A stretch of DNA of 64,000 nt from Glaciecola sp. (GTDB taxonomy: Bacteria; Pseudomonadota; Gammaproteobacteria; Enterobacterales; Alteromonadaceae). Location: contig JAAZVZ010000013.1 in assembly GCA_018623155.1 (NCBI GenBank), positions 1 through 64,000 on the forward strand. The letters run 5' to 3'. Made by a program: the position numbers and the translations under genes. Under the pieces are notes generated by a model that was not told the DNA's origin, searched no databases, and saw only the letters and a list, made by a program, of their open reading frames with translations. Shown here piece after piece: positions 22,559 through 33,934 of the stretch (its first letter is position 1; every line of letters starts with the position of its first letter).

Positions 22559-23419
22559 TTAATCGTCGCTTATTCGGTTCGTGAGGTAAACATCAAAGCG
22601 ATGCTTTTTACCTTTGATAACCATTGTCGGAGCTTGATTATTTAAGGGTGGTGCATAATTAGGACGCTTCACGACTACGCGCTTTTGCGCTAACGCTAAA
22701 GCGGGTATTAACAAATCATCCGCATCGAAATCATGGCCAAGTAACTGTTGCAAAAACTGCATATTTTTCTTAACGGCAGCTGATTTTTTCTTATGTGGAA
22801 ACATGGGATCCAAATACACGACATCAACATGTTCACCATCCTCAGCCAGTTTAATTAAGGACTCATGAGCACTGCCCGCTTTGAGGGAAAGAGCATCTGC
22901 TAACCAACTTAAATCATCCCGCCGCGACAATCTTGCAAGTCCATCCGCTAATAGTGCACAAACCACATTGGCTCGCTCCAACATGGTCACACGACAGCCA
23001 ACACTGGCCAAAATAAAGCTATCTGTTCCCAAACCTGCGGTTGCATCGACCACATGCCAATCAGACTGCCCCTTAATACCAACCGCTTTGGCAATGGCTT
23101 CGTTTTTACCACCACCTTTATCTTTACGATATGCTAATGCGTCACTGGCAAAATCGACCATTAAAGGGAGTACTTTAGGTTGATTCATATCCACCAAACC
23201 CAGACCGTTTTCGCTTAACGACAAAAGTAAGCCTTGTGCAGGCACACCCGCTGATTTTGGCCACGCCTGCAGTTGCCAATTGTCAGCGAATGATTGTAAG
23301 GACTGTAAATAATCAGGTTTTGCTTCTTGTACTATGGTATCTGCGAGGCGAATGGGAAACGGATCATCGCCAATGATGCGCAAATCAGAATACCGTTGTA
23401 CAAACTCAATATTAAGCAT
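22559..23419 (-). CDS. rsmJ: 16S rRNA (guanine(1516)-N(2))-methyltransferase
   Basis: DPFPIRLADTIVQEAKPDYL...VVDATAGLGTDSFILASVG...VVYLDPMFPHKKKSA. MLNIEF start at 23419 rather than the track start. Confidence 0.92.
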   Translation of the reverse strand: MLNIEFVQRYSDLRIIGDDPFPIRLADTIVQEAKPDYLQSLQSFADNWQLQAWPKSAGVPAQGLLLSLSENGLGLVDMNQPKVLPLMVDFASDALAYRKDKGGGKNEAIAKAVGIKGQSDWHVVDATAGLGTDSFILASVGCRVTMLERANVVCALLADGLARLSRRDDLSWLADALSLKAGSAHESLIKLAEDGEHVDVVYLDPMFPHKKKSAAVKKNMQFLQQLLGHDFDADDLLIPALALAQKRVVVKRPNYAPPLNNQAPTMVIKGKKHRFDVYLTNRISDD

Positions 23420-25493
23420 TGGTATAATGTCCTTTGTAACCGAGCCAGCGCTGCACAATGGCGTTGGCGTGTTTTGGATACTGCTCAAACAAATGCTCAG
23501 CCAACTGATGAACTTGACCAAGCATGTACCCATCCCGAACTAAATCAGCAATCTTAAGATCGGCGATACCCGTTTGCTTTGTCCCAAGTATTTCTCCAGG
23601 TCCACGAATTTCCAAATCTTTTTGAGCGATATAAAAGCCATCATTGGATTCGCGTAATACGCGCAAACGTTGTTCAGCAGTCTTAGAAAGGTTCCCTTCG
23701 TAAAGCAAAACACAATGGCTCTCTACACTACCGCGCCCCACCCGACCACGCAACTGATGAAGCTGAGCCAGTCCTAAGCGCTCTGGGTTTTCAATGATCA
23801 TCAGCGAAGCATTTGGCACATCGACGCCGACTTCAATCACTGTCGTGGCAACCAGCAAATCAATTTCTGCGTCTTTAAATGCCTGCATTCGTGCTTGCTT
23901 CTCTTTGGCGTGAAGTCGGCCATGAACAAGACCGATATGCAATTCGGGCAACAAGGTTTGTAATGCCGCATGGGTGTCTTCGGCAGCTTGACTTTGTAAC
24001 ACATCCGATTCTTCAATCAAGGTACAAACCCAGTACACTTGACGCCGCTGAGTAGTTACTACTTGACGAACTCGCTCGATGATTTGATCTCGTTTAGCGT
24101 TGGGAATGACGACGGTTTTGACCGGTGTTCGACCTGGGGGTAATTCATCAATAATCGAGGTATCCAAGTCAGCATAAGCAGTCATTGCAAGGGTGCGAGG
24201 TATAGGTGTTGCGGTCATGACAAGTTGATGAGGAAAACGCCCTTGTTGCTCGCCTTTTTCGCGCAAAGCAAGCCGTTGATGAACCCCAAATCGATGTTGT
24301 TCGTCGATGATCACCAGAGCAAGCTTAGCGTATTCAACTTTCTCTTGAAAGACAGCATGAGTACCGACTAGCATATTAATGCTGCCATCCTGGAGTGAAG
24401 TAAGCACTTGCTCACGAGCTTTACCTTTAAGTTTTCCTGCTAGCCAGCCCACTTCCAATCCAAGAGGCGCAAACCAGTTCGCAAAATTTTGGGCATGTTG
24501 CTCGGCAAGCAACTCCGTTGGAGCCATCAGGGCAACTTGATAACCTTGCGCGATAACCGGTAATGCCGCGAGTGCGGCCACCAAGGTTTTGCCTGAGCCA
24601 ACATCGCCTTGCACGAGACGTAGCATGGGCACACCTCGGACCAAATCGGATTTGATTTCTTCTACCACTCGTACTTGCGCACCGGTGGGCGCAAAGGGTA
24701 ACTGTTGCAAAAATGCCGTCGACAATGGATCTTGTGGGGCAATAGCAAAGCCGGGATCCTGTGCATGATCACGGCGCACTTGCAAAATACTCAAATGATG
24801 CGCAATTAATTCCTCTAATATCAAACGGTGTTGCGCCGGATGTTTGCCCTCGGTCAACAACTCCATCGTGACATTTGGGGGTGGTCGATGCACCAAGTAC
24901 AAAGCGTCGCGCAATGAAACTTGTTGGTCGTATAATCCCGTAGGGAATAACTCAGTAAGCGCTCCTTTGTCCAATTCTTGTAGCGCGCTTTCGGTCAGAT
25001 TGCGCAAGGTGATTTGTTTAATACCGTCGGTGGCTGGGTATACTGGTGTGAGACTTTCTGCCACCGCAATTGGGGCATCGTCTTGCACAATTTTATATTC
25101 TGGATGCACCACTTCTAGGCCATTTAAGCCTCGACGCATTTCACCAAATATGCGCACGCGTGTGCCTGGGATAAATTGCTTTTTTTGTGCTGCAGAAAAA
25201 AAGAAAAAACGACAACTCAAGCCACCCGTCTCATCTGAAACTTTTACCACCAAAGAACGTCGTTTGCCAAATTTGATATCCGCACTAATAACCTGTGCCA
25301 CGACTGTAGCGTGTAAGCCATGATGCACATCAGCAATATTGTAAACCCGAGTGCGGTCTTCGTAACGAAGAGGTAAGTGAAACAACACATCTTGAACAGT
25401 ACGCAAACCAAAGTCATGGAGTTTTTCAGCCATTTTGGGGCCGACTCCTTTTAGTTTGGTAACCGGCATACTACCAAGCGTCGTTTGGGTCAC
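23412..25493 (-). CDS. recG: ATP-dependent DNA helicase RecG
   Basis: 693 aa; wedge domain, GDVGSGKT, DEQHRFGV, QLRGRVGRG. Confidence 0.97.
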   Translation of the reverse strand: MTQTTLGSMPVTKLKGVGPKMAEKLHDFGLRTVQDVLFHLPLRYEDRTRVYNIADVHHGLHATVVAQVISADIKFGKRRSLVVKVSDETGGLSCRFFFFSAAQKKQFIPGTRVRIFGEMRRGLNGLEVVHPEYKIVQDDAPIAVAESLTPVYPATDGIKQITLRNLTESALQELDKGALTELFPTGLYDQQVSLRDALYLVHRPPPNVTMELLTEGKHPAQHRLILEELIAHHLSILQVRRDHAQDPGFAIAPQDPLSTAFLQQLPFAPTGAQVRVVEEIKSDLVRGVPMLRLVQGDVGSGKTLVAALAALPVIAQGYQVALMAPTELLAEQHAQNFANWFAPLGLEVGWLAGKLKGKAREQVLTSLQDGSINMLVGTHAVFQEKVEYAKLALVIIDEQHRFGVHQRLALREKGEQQGRFPHQLVMTATPIPRTLAMTAYADLDTSIIDELPPGRTPVKTVVIPNAKRDQIIERVRQVVTTQRRQVYWVCTLIEESDVLQSQAAEDTHAALQTLLPELHIGLVHGRLHAKEKQARMQAFKDAEIDLLVATTVIEVGVDVPNASLMIIENPERLGLAQLHQLRGRVGRGSVESHCVLLYEGNLSKTAEQRLRVLRESNDGFYIAQKDLEIRGPGEILGTKQTGIADLKIADLVRDGYMLGQVHQLAEHLFEQYPKHANAIVQRWLGYKGHYTNA

Positions 25494-25535
25494 TCGTTAT
25501 CCTTTTTGGTTATTATTTTTGCAAGAATAAATCAA

Positions 25536-26216
25536 TTACTTAGAGTATTGTAGCGTATCCCACCATAATTGTGAGGCATCAATTTGCCCCTCGTCATTGA
25601 TGTGTGGCAAAGGTAAATCGTGCTTTAACCATTGTTTGTAAATCGTTGGATGGCCGCCTTTAAACAACAACCTCTGACATTCTTCTTCACTGAGATGTTG
25701 AGTTTGATACATGCCCGCATTTTGTCTTTGACGTTGCGCTTCATATAAGACCAACGCAGCGGCGACTGAGACATTTAAGGATTGTGTCATACCCACCATG
25801 GGGATCACTATGTCTTGATCAGCAAGAGCCAACGCCTCTGGTGTCACACCGTCTTTTTCTTGTCCCATGATGATAGCAGTTGGACGAGTGTAATCGATTT
25901 CGCGATAATCTAAGGCAGAATCAGATAAATTTGTCACCAGCACTTGCATCTTTTGCGCTTTAAGATGAGACACCGCATCATCAATCGTGTCATGCGTTTG
26001 CACTGATAACCAGTCAGTCGCGCCCATCGAGGTACCGCGACGCATCCCGGGCGTTTTTTCCCAAATGGCATGCGCCCGATGAATACCCACTGCATCACAA
26101 GTACGCAATATAGCTGAGACATTGTGAGGTTTGTGTACTTCTTCCATGAGCACCGTCAAATCCGTTTGGCGCATCGCTAACATCTGACGAATGCGCTGAT
26201 AACGTTCCGGTGACAT
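25536..26216 (-). CDS. trmH: tRNA (guanosine(18)-2'-O)-methyltransferase
   Basis: MSPERYQRIRQMLAMRQTDLTVLMEEVHKPHNVSAILRTCDAVG; SPOUT motifs. Confidence 0.95.
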   Translation of the reverse strand: MSPERYQRIRQMLAMRQTDLTVLMEEVHKPHNVSAILRTCDAVGIHRAHAIWEKTPGMRRGTSMGATDWLSVQTHDTIDDAVSHLKAQKMQVLVTNLSDSALDYREIDYTRPTAIIMGQEKDGVTPEALALADQDIVIPMVGMTQSLNVSVAAALVLYEAQRQRQNAGMYQTQHLSEEECQRLLFKGGHPTIYKQWLKHDLPLPHINDEGQIDASQLWWDTLQYSK

Positions 26217-26220
26217 AGGC

Positions 26221-26604
26221 TTACTCTGTAATCAACATACCATCAATTTCGATTTGTGCGCCTTTCGGTAATGCAGCAACTTGAACTGCTGCTCGAGCCG
26301 GATAAGGTTCGCTAAAATACTCTGCCATAATGCTGTTGACCGTTGCAAAATGCCCCAAATCAATCACAAAAATATTCACCTTTGCCATATCATTGAGCGT
26401 ACCACCCGCGGCTTCGCAAACTGCTGAAAGGTTTTTGAATACTTGGTGCGCTTGCTCGGCAAAATCGTCCGATACCATTTCCATTGTTTCTGGAACCAAG
26501 GGGATCTGACCTGATAAGTATGTTGTGTTCCCAACCTTAACGGCTTGGTTATAAGTACCTATTGCGGCGGGTGCACGGTCAGTGTGAATGATTTCTCGAG
26601 ACAT
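26221..26604 (-). CDS. ridA: RidA-family enamine/imine deaminase
   Basis: 127 aa; [47 protein letters not shown]. Confidence 0.94.
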   Translation of the reverse strand: MSREIIHTDRAPAAIGTYNQAVKVGNTTYLSGQIPLVPETMEMVSDDFAEQAHQVFKNLSAVCEAAGGTLNDMAKVNIFVIDLGHFATVNSIMAEYFSEPYPARAAVQVAALPKGAQIEIDGMLITE

Positions 26605-26613
26605 ATGTGTTTC

Positions 26614-28734
26614 CTAATGTGTGTGTTTGATCTGCGAATGACGCGAAACTTTTTGAACTTCTTCAATGTTGCGAATTTTACGCATTATATCCGCAAAATG
26701 AATACGATTATGGGTGGTAAAAACCAAATCGACATTGTAAATATTGGACTCTTTTTCATCAGAGTTCATAGAAATAATATTCGAATCACTTTTCGCAATA
26801 ATATTCGTCAGCTTTGCCAGAATACCCTGATGATTAATCAGCTCAATGCGCAACGAAACCTTAAAGTCGCCATTGACTTCGCCATCCCATTCCATAGGCA
26901 ATACTCGCTGAGGTTCTTCCCGTGTGAGCTTGCGAATATTGGTACAACCCACTTGATGGATCATCATACCCTTACCGGGATTGAGTACGGCCACGATTTC
27001 ATCATTTGGGATCGGGTAGCAGCAACGTGAATAGTGTAGCAATAAACCTTCCGTGCCTTTGATTGCGACATTACCGCGCTTATCTGATTCGGTGAGTCCT
27101 TCGGTATCACCGACCAGACGTCGAGCGATGACACCGGCTAATTCGTTACCCAAACCAATTTCTCTCAGTAACTCATCAAAGGTATTATGTCCCAAATCTA
27201 AAGAAATTTGTTGTAAATCTAACGCTGGAATATCATCGTATTTGACCGTCCCCAATGCATGACGTAGTAGGCGAACTCCCATATCCGTTGCATCTTCGGT
27301 TTGCTGACGTTTGAGATAATGACGGATCGCACTTCGTGCTTTTGCAGATACGACATAATTTAGCCAATTGGCATTGGGTTTTGCTCGTGGAGAAGTAATA
27401 ATTTCGACGGTTTGACCATTTTGTAACGGTTGAGATAGTGAGTAGTTACGCTTATCCACACGCACCCCAACACAGCGATTTCCAACATCCGAGTGCACTG
27501 CATAGGCAAAATCGACAGCACAGGCTCCCATCGGCAATTCGATGATTGAACCCTTTGGGGTAAATACGTAAATCTCGTCGGGAAATAAGTCAGATTTGAC
27601 GTTTTCAATAAATTCGAACGATGAACTCGCACTTTGTTGCAATTCAAGTATGGACTGCATCCACTTTCGCGCTTTCAAGTGCGCACTAGAATCGGTGTCT
27701 TCGTTATCTTTATACAACCAGTGTGCAGCAACCCCTTTGTCTGCCATTTGGTCCATTTCTTTAGTTCGTATCTGGATCTCAACAGGGATCCCATGAGGCC
27801 CTTTTAACGAAGTATGCAACGATTGATAACCATTAGTACGAGGAATGGCAATATAATCTTTGAATCGATTTTCAATTGGTTTGTACAAGCCATGCATCAC
27901 ACCTAATGCACGATAACAGTCATCAATCGTATCGAATATCAAACGAAACGCATAAATATCCATCACTTCATTAAACTGCAGTTCTTTATTTTTCATTTTG
28001 CGGTAGATGGAATACAGATGCTTTTCTCGTCCTTTGACCAAAGCAGGCAAACCAACCGAATCAAGTCGAGTACAGATCTCCATAAACACATTGTCGATGA
28101 TCTCTTTGCGATTTCCACGAGCTTGTTTTACTGCACTGGATAATGCGCGAGCACGCATAGGATGCTTGGCTGCAAAGCCGAGATTTTCCAACTCGTTCTT
28201 CATATCATGAATACCCAAGCGATGGGCAAGAGGTGCATAAATCTCAAGGGTTTCATTGGCGATGCGCCGACGCTTATCTGGGCGCAAGGCGCCTAGGGTA
28301 CGCATGTTGTGAGTGCGGTCAGCAAGTTTGATTAGGATAACTCGGATATCTTCCACCATCGCAAGTACCATCTTGCGAAAGTTTTCAACTTGAGCTTCTT
28401 CTTTATTCGAAAACTTGATTTTGTCGAGCTTACTGACCCCTTCGACCAAATCTGCCACGGTATCCCCAAAATGTTTAGCCAAATCTGCACGGGTATAGCT
28501 TGTGTCTTCAATCACATCATGTAATAAGGCGGCCATAAGGGTTTCGTGATCAAATTGCATCTCAGCCAAAATATTGGCTACTGCCACAGGGTGTGTAATA
28601 TAAGGATCACCAGATGATCGCATCTGCCCTTCGTGCGCATCTCGAGCTAACACAAATGCATCACGAACCGACTGAATTTTGTCAGCTGGTAGATACGTTT
28701 CGATGGTTGTTTGTAAGGGTTCGAATAAATACAC
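26614..28734 (-). CDS. spoT: Bifunctional (p)ppGpp synthetase/hydrolase SpoT
   Basis: 706 aa; HD (ALLHDVIEDT), synthetase, TGS and ACT regions. Confidence 0.97.
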   Translation of the reverse strand: MYLFEPLQTTIETYLPADKIQSVRDAFVLARDAHEGQMRSSGDPYITHPVAVANILAEMQFDHETLMAALLHDVIEDTSYTRADLAKHFGDTVADLVEGVSKLDKIKFSNKEEAQVENFRKMVLAMVEDIRVILIKLADRTHNMRTLGALRPDKRRRIANETLEIYAPLAHRLGIHDMKNELENLGFAAKHPMRARALSSAVKQARGNRKEIIDNVFMEICTRLDSVGLPALVKGREKHLYSIYRKMKNKELQFNEVMDIYAFRLIFDTIDDCYRALGVMHGLYKPIENRFKDYIAIPRTNGYQSLHTSLKGPHGIPVEIQIRTKEMDQMADKGVAAHWLYKDNEDTDSSAHLKARKWMQSILELQQSASSSFEFIENVKSDLFPDEIYVFTPKGSIIELPMGACAVDFAYAVHSDVGNRCVGVRVDKRNYSLSQPLQNGQTVEIITSPRAKPNANWLNYVVSAKARSAIRHYLKRQQTEDATDMGVRLLRHALGTVKYDDIPALDLQQISLDLGHNTFDELLREIGLGNELAGVIARRLVGDTEGLTESDKRGNVAIKGTEGLLLHYSRCCYPIPNDEIVAVLNPGKGMMIHQVGCTNIRKLTREEPQRVLPMEWDGEVNGDFKVSLRIELINHQGILAKLTNIIAKSDSNIISMNSDEKESNIYNVDLVFTTHNRIHFADIMRKIRNIEEVQKVSRHSQIKHTH

Positions 28735-28821
28735 TAATGCATCACACGTTTTGGTTAAGGATTACGTTTATAGAATACGTCTTATTAGCGTGTGATGCTA
28801 GTGTTTGAAAGGGAAAAAAGC

Positions 28822-29091
28822 TTATTCAGCAAGGATGTTAGCTACCGATGCAAATTCCTCTGACTCAGCACGAGCTTGGTCTGCAACTTCTGCTTGTTCA
28901 AGTGATTCTTGTGTAACCAAACCTTTTTCGATTTCGCGCAAGGCAACAACTGTTGGCTTGTCGTTGACGTTATCAACAAGAGGATCTTTACCTTCAATGG
29001 CAAGCTGACGTGCGCGCTTAGCTGCTAATAAAATCAAATCAAAGCGATTGCCTACCTGATCAACTGCATCTTCAACAGTGACTCGAGCCAT
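28822..29091 (-). CDS. rpoZ: DNA-directed RNA polymerase subunit omega
   Basis: [29 protein letters not shown]. Confidence 0.98.
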   Translation of the reverse strand: MARVTVEDAVDQVGNRFDLILLAAKRARQLAIEGKDPLVDNVNDKPTVVALREIEKGLVTQESLEQAEVADQARAESEEFASVANILAE

Positions 29092-29192
29092 GGTCTTCTC
29101 CGTGTAAAATAGTTAAATTTCGTAAAAGGGGCGTGATCTTACCCCATAAACGTCGATATTGCTATATTTTTGGGCAACAATTTATTGGCCGA

Positions 29193-29843
29193 TTACCGAC
29201 CCAATAACGCGTTAATTAATCTGCCATGCGCGGTCTTAACGAATGCCTGAGTCTGGCGCTGAGCCTGAACAATACTGAGGAAGGAACGTAGAGTTTCATC
29301 AAAATCATCGTTCACTAATACATAATCGAATTCATCGACGTGTGACATTTCACTGACCGCTTCTGCCATTCGGCCGGCAATCACTTCTGCGCTGTCCTGC
29401 CCTCGCCCAGTCAAGCGTCGCTCAAGCTCAGCAACACTGGGAGGTAAAATAAACACTGTGTGCGCATCTGGTAATTGGGCTTTGACTTGCCGAGCTCCTT
29501 GCCAATCAATATCCAAAAATACATCAATTCCGCGTTCTAAAGTATCCGCAATCGCTTGTTTTGATGTGCCGTAGTATTTGCCAAAAACCTCCGCCCATTC
29601 AAAAAAGCCGTCTTCTTCAACTAACGCTTTAAATGCATCCACTGTGACAAAATGATAATGCACACCATCTTTTTCACCCGGCCGTGGCGCCCGAGTGGTA
29701 TGAGATACTGAAACTTGCAGGGGGTGGTTATCGGTGCTGTATTGCTCTAATAACGCCTTGATCAGACTCGACTTACCAGCACCAGAAGGCGCTGATACGA
29801 CAAAGAGATTTCCTTTAGCAGATGAACTTGGTGTAATAGACAT
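29193..29843 (-). CDS. gmk: Guanylate kinase
   Basis: [42 protein letters not shown]. Internal Met at 29843 preferred over the track start 29945. Confidence 0.96.
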   Translation of the reverse strand: MSITPSSSAKGNLFVVSAPSGAGKSSLIKALLEQYSTDNHPLQVSVSHTTRAPRPGEKDGVHYHFVTVDAFKALVEEDGFFEWAEVFGKYYGTSKQAIADTLERGIDVFLDIDWQGARQVKAQLPDAHTVFILPPSVAELERRLTGRGQDSAEVIAGRMAEAVSEMSHVDEFDYVLVNDDFDETLRSFLSIVQAQRQTQAFVKTAHGRLINALLGR

Positions 29844-29943
29844 AGGTAAAAAAGACTGAACTAACATTGGATTGCACACTGCCCTCAATGGTAACATAAC
29901 CAATAAATAAAACACTATGCACTGGCCACGTACAGGAGAGCTC

Positions 29944-30282
29944 ATGGCAGAATTAACCGAATTGGCTTATCACAACCTGATTGATGAAGCGTTTATTGCT
30001 ATTGAAGAACAAATCGACGCCCTTGAAGAGCCGGATATTGAGGCCGAGAGCGCCGATGGCATCATCACTCTGGTGTTCGAAAACGGCACCAAAATCATCT
30101 TGAACAAGCAAGAACCCTTACTTCAATTGTGGGTCGCTACCCGTTACAACGGACACCATTTTAATTATGAAGATGGACGGTGGATCGATGAGCGAGGCGC
30201 AGGCGAGTTTTGGGCATTTTTAGATGATGCGATTAGTAAACAAGCTGGTGTAGAAGTACGCTTAGGCCTAGGCAATGCTTGA
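29944..30282 (+). CDS. cyaY: Iron donor protein CyaY (frataxin)
   Basis: [48 protein letters not shown]. Start at 29944 preferred over 29917. Confidence 0.94.
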   Translation: MAELTELAYHNLIDEAFIAIEEQIDALEEPDIEAESADGIITLVFENGTKIILNKQEPLLQLWVATRYNGHHFNYEDGRWIDERGAGEFWAFLDDAISKQAGVEVRLGLGNA

Positions 30283-30946
30283 TTTATTAGCTTCAGTTGT
30301 AGTCGATGCGCCAAGCGAACACAAAGCCACCGTCATATGGCTGCATGGCTTGGGTGATTCGGGTAATGGTTTTGCGCCTATCGTGCCTGCCTTTCAGCTT
30401 CCTCCTGAACTAGGCATCAAGTTCATATTCCCACATGCCCCGGTTCGTCCTGTCACCATTAACAATGGTATGCAAATGCGCGCATGGTACGATATTAAAA
30501 GTATGGATTTTGGCTCACGCGCAGATATTGATGGTGTACTCGAATCAGCGGAATCTGTCAAAGCTCTACTTGATGCAGAGATCGAGTCGGGTATACCCGC
30601 ACACAAAATTATCCTTGCTGGATTTTCTCAAGGTGGTGTCATCACATACCATCTTGGCGCACGTTATCAGCACACTCTTGGCGGTATGATTTGTTTATCG
30701 ACCTATATGGCAGAGCCGTTATTGCTGACTAACGAAAAAACCGAGGCGGCTCTTGCTACGCCTATTTTTGCTGCACATGGTACACATGATGACGTGGTTC
30801 CCGTGAGCATGGGAGAAGCCGCTTACCAATCCGCTTTACAAAATGGTTTTGATGCTAGTTGGCGAACATATTCGATGCAACACAACGTACACCCAGATGA
30901 AATAAAAGATATCAGCGCGTGGTTACAAGCTCGCTTAGCCGATTAA
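30275..30946 (+). CDS. Alpha/beta hydrolase, phospholipase/carboxylesterase family
   Basis: TVIWLHGLGDSGNGF, ILAGFSQGGVI, GTHDDVVP. Confidence 0.93.
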   Translation: MLDLLASVVVDAPSEHKATVIWLHGLGDSGNGFAPIVPAFQLPPELGIKFIFPHAPVRPVTINNGMQMRAWYDIKSMDFGSRADIDGVLESAESVKALLDAEIESGIPAHKIILAGFSQGGVITYHLGARYQHTLGGMICLSTYMAEPLLLTNEKTEAALATPIFAAHGTHDDVVPVSMGEAAYQSALQNGFDASWRTYSMQHNVHPDEIKDISAWLQARLAD

Positions 30947-30982
30947 AACGGTTTTTGGATAACGCAACACCCAGGATTAAAT

Positions 30983-31936
30983 ATGAGCAAACAAACCCTA
31001 ACCATCGCTACCCGTAAAAGCCCACTCGCTATGTGGCAAGCTGAATATGTGCAAGCCGGTTTGTCTCATGCTTTCCCTGAGCTCGACGTGGAACTGCTAC
31101 CCATGTCCACCAAGGGTGATCGTATCCTAGATACGCCATTGGCAAAAGTCGGTGGTAAAGGTTTGTTTATCAAGGAACTGGAAGTTGCCATGATGGAAGG
31201 ACGTGCAGACATTGCCGTACATTCGCTTAAGGATGTCCCCATGGAGTTTCCACCAGGATTCGGACTGCATGCAGTGTGTCGCCGAGAAAATCCATACGAT
31301 GCATTTGTTTCAAACCGTTACGACAACTTTGCTCAATTACCTCAAGGCGCGGTTGTCGGCACCAGTTCCTTGCGTCGCCAAGCACAGCTCCGTGCGAGAC
31401 GTCCGGATTTAGTGATTAAAGATCTGAGAGGGAATGTCAACTCGCGTTTAGCAAAATTAGATGCAGGTGAATACGATGCAATCATTCTTGCCTGCGCAGG
31501 TTTAATTCGTTTGGATATGGGCGAACGCATTAAAGAACAACTTGCTTCAGAAATCTCCTTACCTGCAGTAGGGCAAGGTGCTGTAGGCATAGAGTGTCGC
31601 AATGACCAGCCGGAAGTAATTGCATTATTGCAGGCTCTAGCCTGCCCTGACACGACGATTCGAGTCAGTGCCGAGCGCGCCATGAATGCTAAGCTTGAAG
31701 GTGGGTGTCAAATTCCAATTGGCTCATTTGCAGAGCTTAATAACGACGAGCTGCGCTTACGTGGATTAGTTGCCTCAGTCGATGGCAAGCTTGTCTGTCA
31801 AAGCGAGCAGACCGTGAGTTTAATCGGTGATTTTGCAGCACAATGCGAACAGGCAACCGCCCTAGGAGTAGCCATAGCAGAAGAACTCCTATCCCAAGGT
31901 GCCGGGGAAATCCTCGCAAATGTGAGTATTGCCTAA
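30983..31936 (+). CDS. hemC: Hydroxymethylbilane synthase
   Basis: [18 protein letters not shown]...[12 protein letters not shown]...[13 protein letters not shown]. Confidence 0.97.
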   Translation: MSKQTLTIATRKSPLAMWQAEYVQAGLSHAFPELDVELLPMSTKGDRILDTPLAKVGGKGLFIKELEVAMMEGRADIAVHSLKDVPMEFPPGFGLHAVCRRENPYDAFVSNRYDNFAQLPQGAVVGTSSLRRQAQLRARRPDLVIKDLRGNVNSRLAKLDAGEYDAIILACAGLIRLDMGERIKEQLASEISLPAVGQGAVGIECRNDQPEVIALLQALACPDTTIRVSAERAMNAKLEGGCQIPIGSFAELNNDELRLRGLVASVDGKLVCQSEQTVSLIGDFAAQCEQATALGVAIAEELLSQGAGEILANVSIA

Positions 31937-31937
31937 C

Positions 31938-32687
31938 ATGAGTGTGCTGCTGTTGCGACCTGAACATAAGATTGCAGCATCTCAGCGCGCTTTTGCTCGA
32001 GCAGGAATCCACTGCGTGGGCGTCGCTTTACAACATTGCCTACCCTGTGATGACGTGATGACTCAAGTCAATGACATTGAATGGCAAACCGTCAAGCATG
32101 TGATTTTTACCTCCAGTGTGGCAGCCAAATGGACTTTACCATTGCTTCCACAGCTGCCCAGTTCAACACTCATCTACGCAATCGGAAAGCATACTTTTCA
32201 GACCTTAGCCCAATGGACAAGTAAAGATCCTTTTTGGTGTAATGGACATAGAATATTTTGTGCGCCGAAAGGGGCTGAGCACTCAGAAGGGTTATTGCAA
32301 CTTTCTCAGCTAAAAGATGTCTCACAACAACAAGTTGTTATTGTGAAAGGTCACGGCGGTCTCAATACATTAGCAGACACATTAGCTACTCGGAAAGCCG
32401 AAGTTAGTACTCTGTGTAGCTACGAACGCTTAAATTTATCTGAACCAGTTTCTACACATGATTGGCATCCAGTCGATATAAAGACTATTATTGTGACAAG
32501 TGGCGAACAGGTCGAATTAGCCTTTAGGCATTTTGATGATGATTGGCTTAAACAATGCACTTGGTTGGCACCCAGTCAGCGTATCGTTACAATATTGTAT
32601 GAACGCGGTATCGAATCTGCGTTCAATACCAACGGTGCATCGGACACCGATTTAATTAGTACCCTACAAAGTATAAAAATGGAGTAG
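31938..32687 (+). CDS. hemD: Uroporphyrinogen-III synthase
   Basis: MSVLLLRPE...; HemD fold pattern; between hemC and hemX. Confidence 0.88.
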   Translation: MSVLLLRPEHKIAASQRAFARAGIHCVGVALQHCLPCDDVMTQVNDIEWQTVKHVIFTSSVAAKWTLPLLPQLPSSTLIYAIGKHTFQTLAQWTSKDPFWCNGHRIFCAPKGAEHSEGLLQLSQLKDVSQQQVVIVKGHGGLNTLADTLATRKAEVSTLCSYERLNLSEPVSTHDWHPVDIKTIIVTSGEQVELAFRHFDDDWLKQCTWLAPSQRIVTILYERGIESAFNTNGASDTDLISTLQSIKME

Positions 32688-32690
32688 CTT

Positions 32691-33932
32691 ATGGCAGTAG
32701 ATGATAAGGATGTACAAGACGACGTAATTGAAGGGGAAGTCGTTGATAGCTCATCTGCGCAACGTGACGCGCTAGAGGCTGAGCCCAAGCAAGAACCCAC
32801 ACCATCAGAATCCTCTCCCGCCACTCGTGAAACCGAAGTAAAAATGACCCAAAAACACAGCCACAAAGGCTTATGGCTGATCACGACCATTAACCTTTTG
32901 ATAGTGATTACACTGATTGCTGGCGGTTACTGGTATTGGTTAAACTACCTCAAAGTCGATCGCGCCAATCCACAAATCGAATTATTAGAGCAACGTTATT
33001 CAAGCCTTGAGACAAGTGTAAATGGAATAACTCAAGATGTTGCAGCCGTCCAAAATACGATTGATGCTCAAGCTGAAACCATTACCAGTTTGCAAAACGA
33101 TGACGCTCAAACGGCTGACATACTTGGTCAATTATTACAGCAAGTCGAACTGAATCAATTGACAAACGAAGGGTTATCCAAGCGTATTGCCGATGTGGCC
33201 GGCCGTCGCCCTTCTGATTGGTTATTAGCAGAAGCAGATTACCTTGTTAAACTCGCAGGAAAAAAACTGTATCTTGAACAAGACGTCCAAGCGGCGGTCA
33301 TGTTATTAAAATCCGCAGACGTACGCATTGCCGATTTAGCGGACACTTCTTTGTTACCTATACGCGCACTCCTAGCAAAAGATATTCAGACCCTACAACA
33401 AGTTAATGATGTACCGTCAACGTCTATCGCTTTGAGTATTTCTGCTTTGATTGCACAAGTGGATGCATTGCCATTAGACACCTTAAAATTACCGGACCCC
33501 GTCGCGCCAGAGGAGCAAACTGCGGTCAGCACCGATGTCGCCAATTGGAAAGCCAATCTAAAAGCGAGCTGGGATGCAATTGTCAAAGACTTTATCTCAG
33601 TTGAGGAACGCACATCAGACGTGACGCCTTTCATGTCGGGCAAGCAGCAGTGGCTAGCACGAGAGCAACTCAAATACGCTTTGCTCAATGCTCAACAGGC
33701 TATATTACAAGATGAACCTGCGCTTTATGTGCAAGGATTACAGACGGCGTTAGATACTGTCATCACACATTACCAACTCGACAATTCAGGTGTAGAAACC
33801 TACATCCAGTCCATTCAAGACCTAATTACCATAGACACCAATCAAGACATTCCTTCACAACTTGACTCTCAAGTGCCTTTAGCTGAAGTCATTAATGCAC
33901 GTATCCAGACTCTCTTTGCAGGGGGTAACTAA
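32691..33932 (+). CDS. hemX: Uroporphyrinogen-III C-methyltransferase-like protein HemX
   Basis: Acidic N-terminus, one TM, coiled coil, ADYLVKLAGKKLYLEQDVQAA; gene order. Confidence 0.9.
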   Translation: MAVDDKDVQDDVIEGEVVDSSSAQRDALEAEPKQEPTPSESSPATRETEVKMTQKHSHKGLWLITTINLLIVITLIAGGYWYWLNYLKVDRANPQIELLEQRYSSLETSVNGITQDVAAVQNTIDAQAETITSLQNDDAQTADILGQLLQQVELNQLTNEGLSKRIADVAGRRPSDWLLAEADYLVKLAGKKLYLEQDVQAAVMLLKSADVRIADLADTSLLPIRALLAKDIQTLQQVNDVPSTSIALSISALIAQVDALPLDTLKLPDPVAPEEQTAVSTDVANWKANLKASWDAIVKDFISVEERTSDVTPFMSGKQQWLAREQLKYALLNAQQAILQDEPALYVQGLQTALDTVITHYQLDNSGVETYIQSIQDLITIDTNQDIPSQLDSQVPLAEVINARIQTLFAGGN

Positions 33933-33934
33933 CC

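Noticed and set aside
24844-25323. 159-aa plus-strand ORF antisense to recG
   Set aside because: Shadow ORF of a highly conserved gene; no recognisable domain.
26545-27030. 161-aa plus-strand ORF antisense to spoT
   Set aside because: Fully overlaps the ridA start region and the end of conserved spoT; low-complexity translation with no family features.
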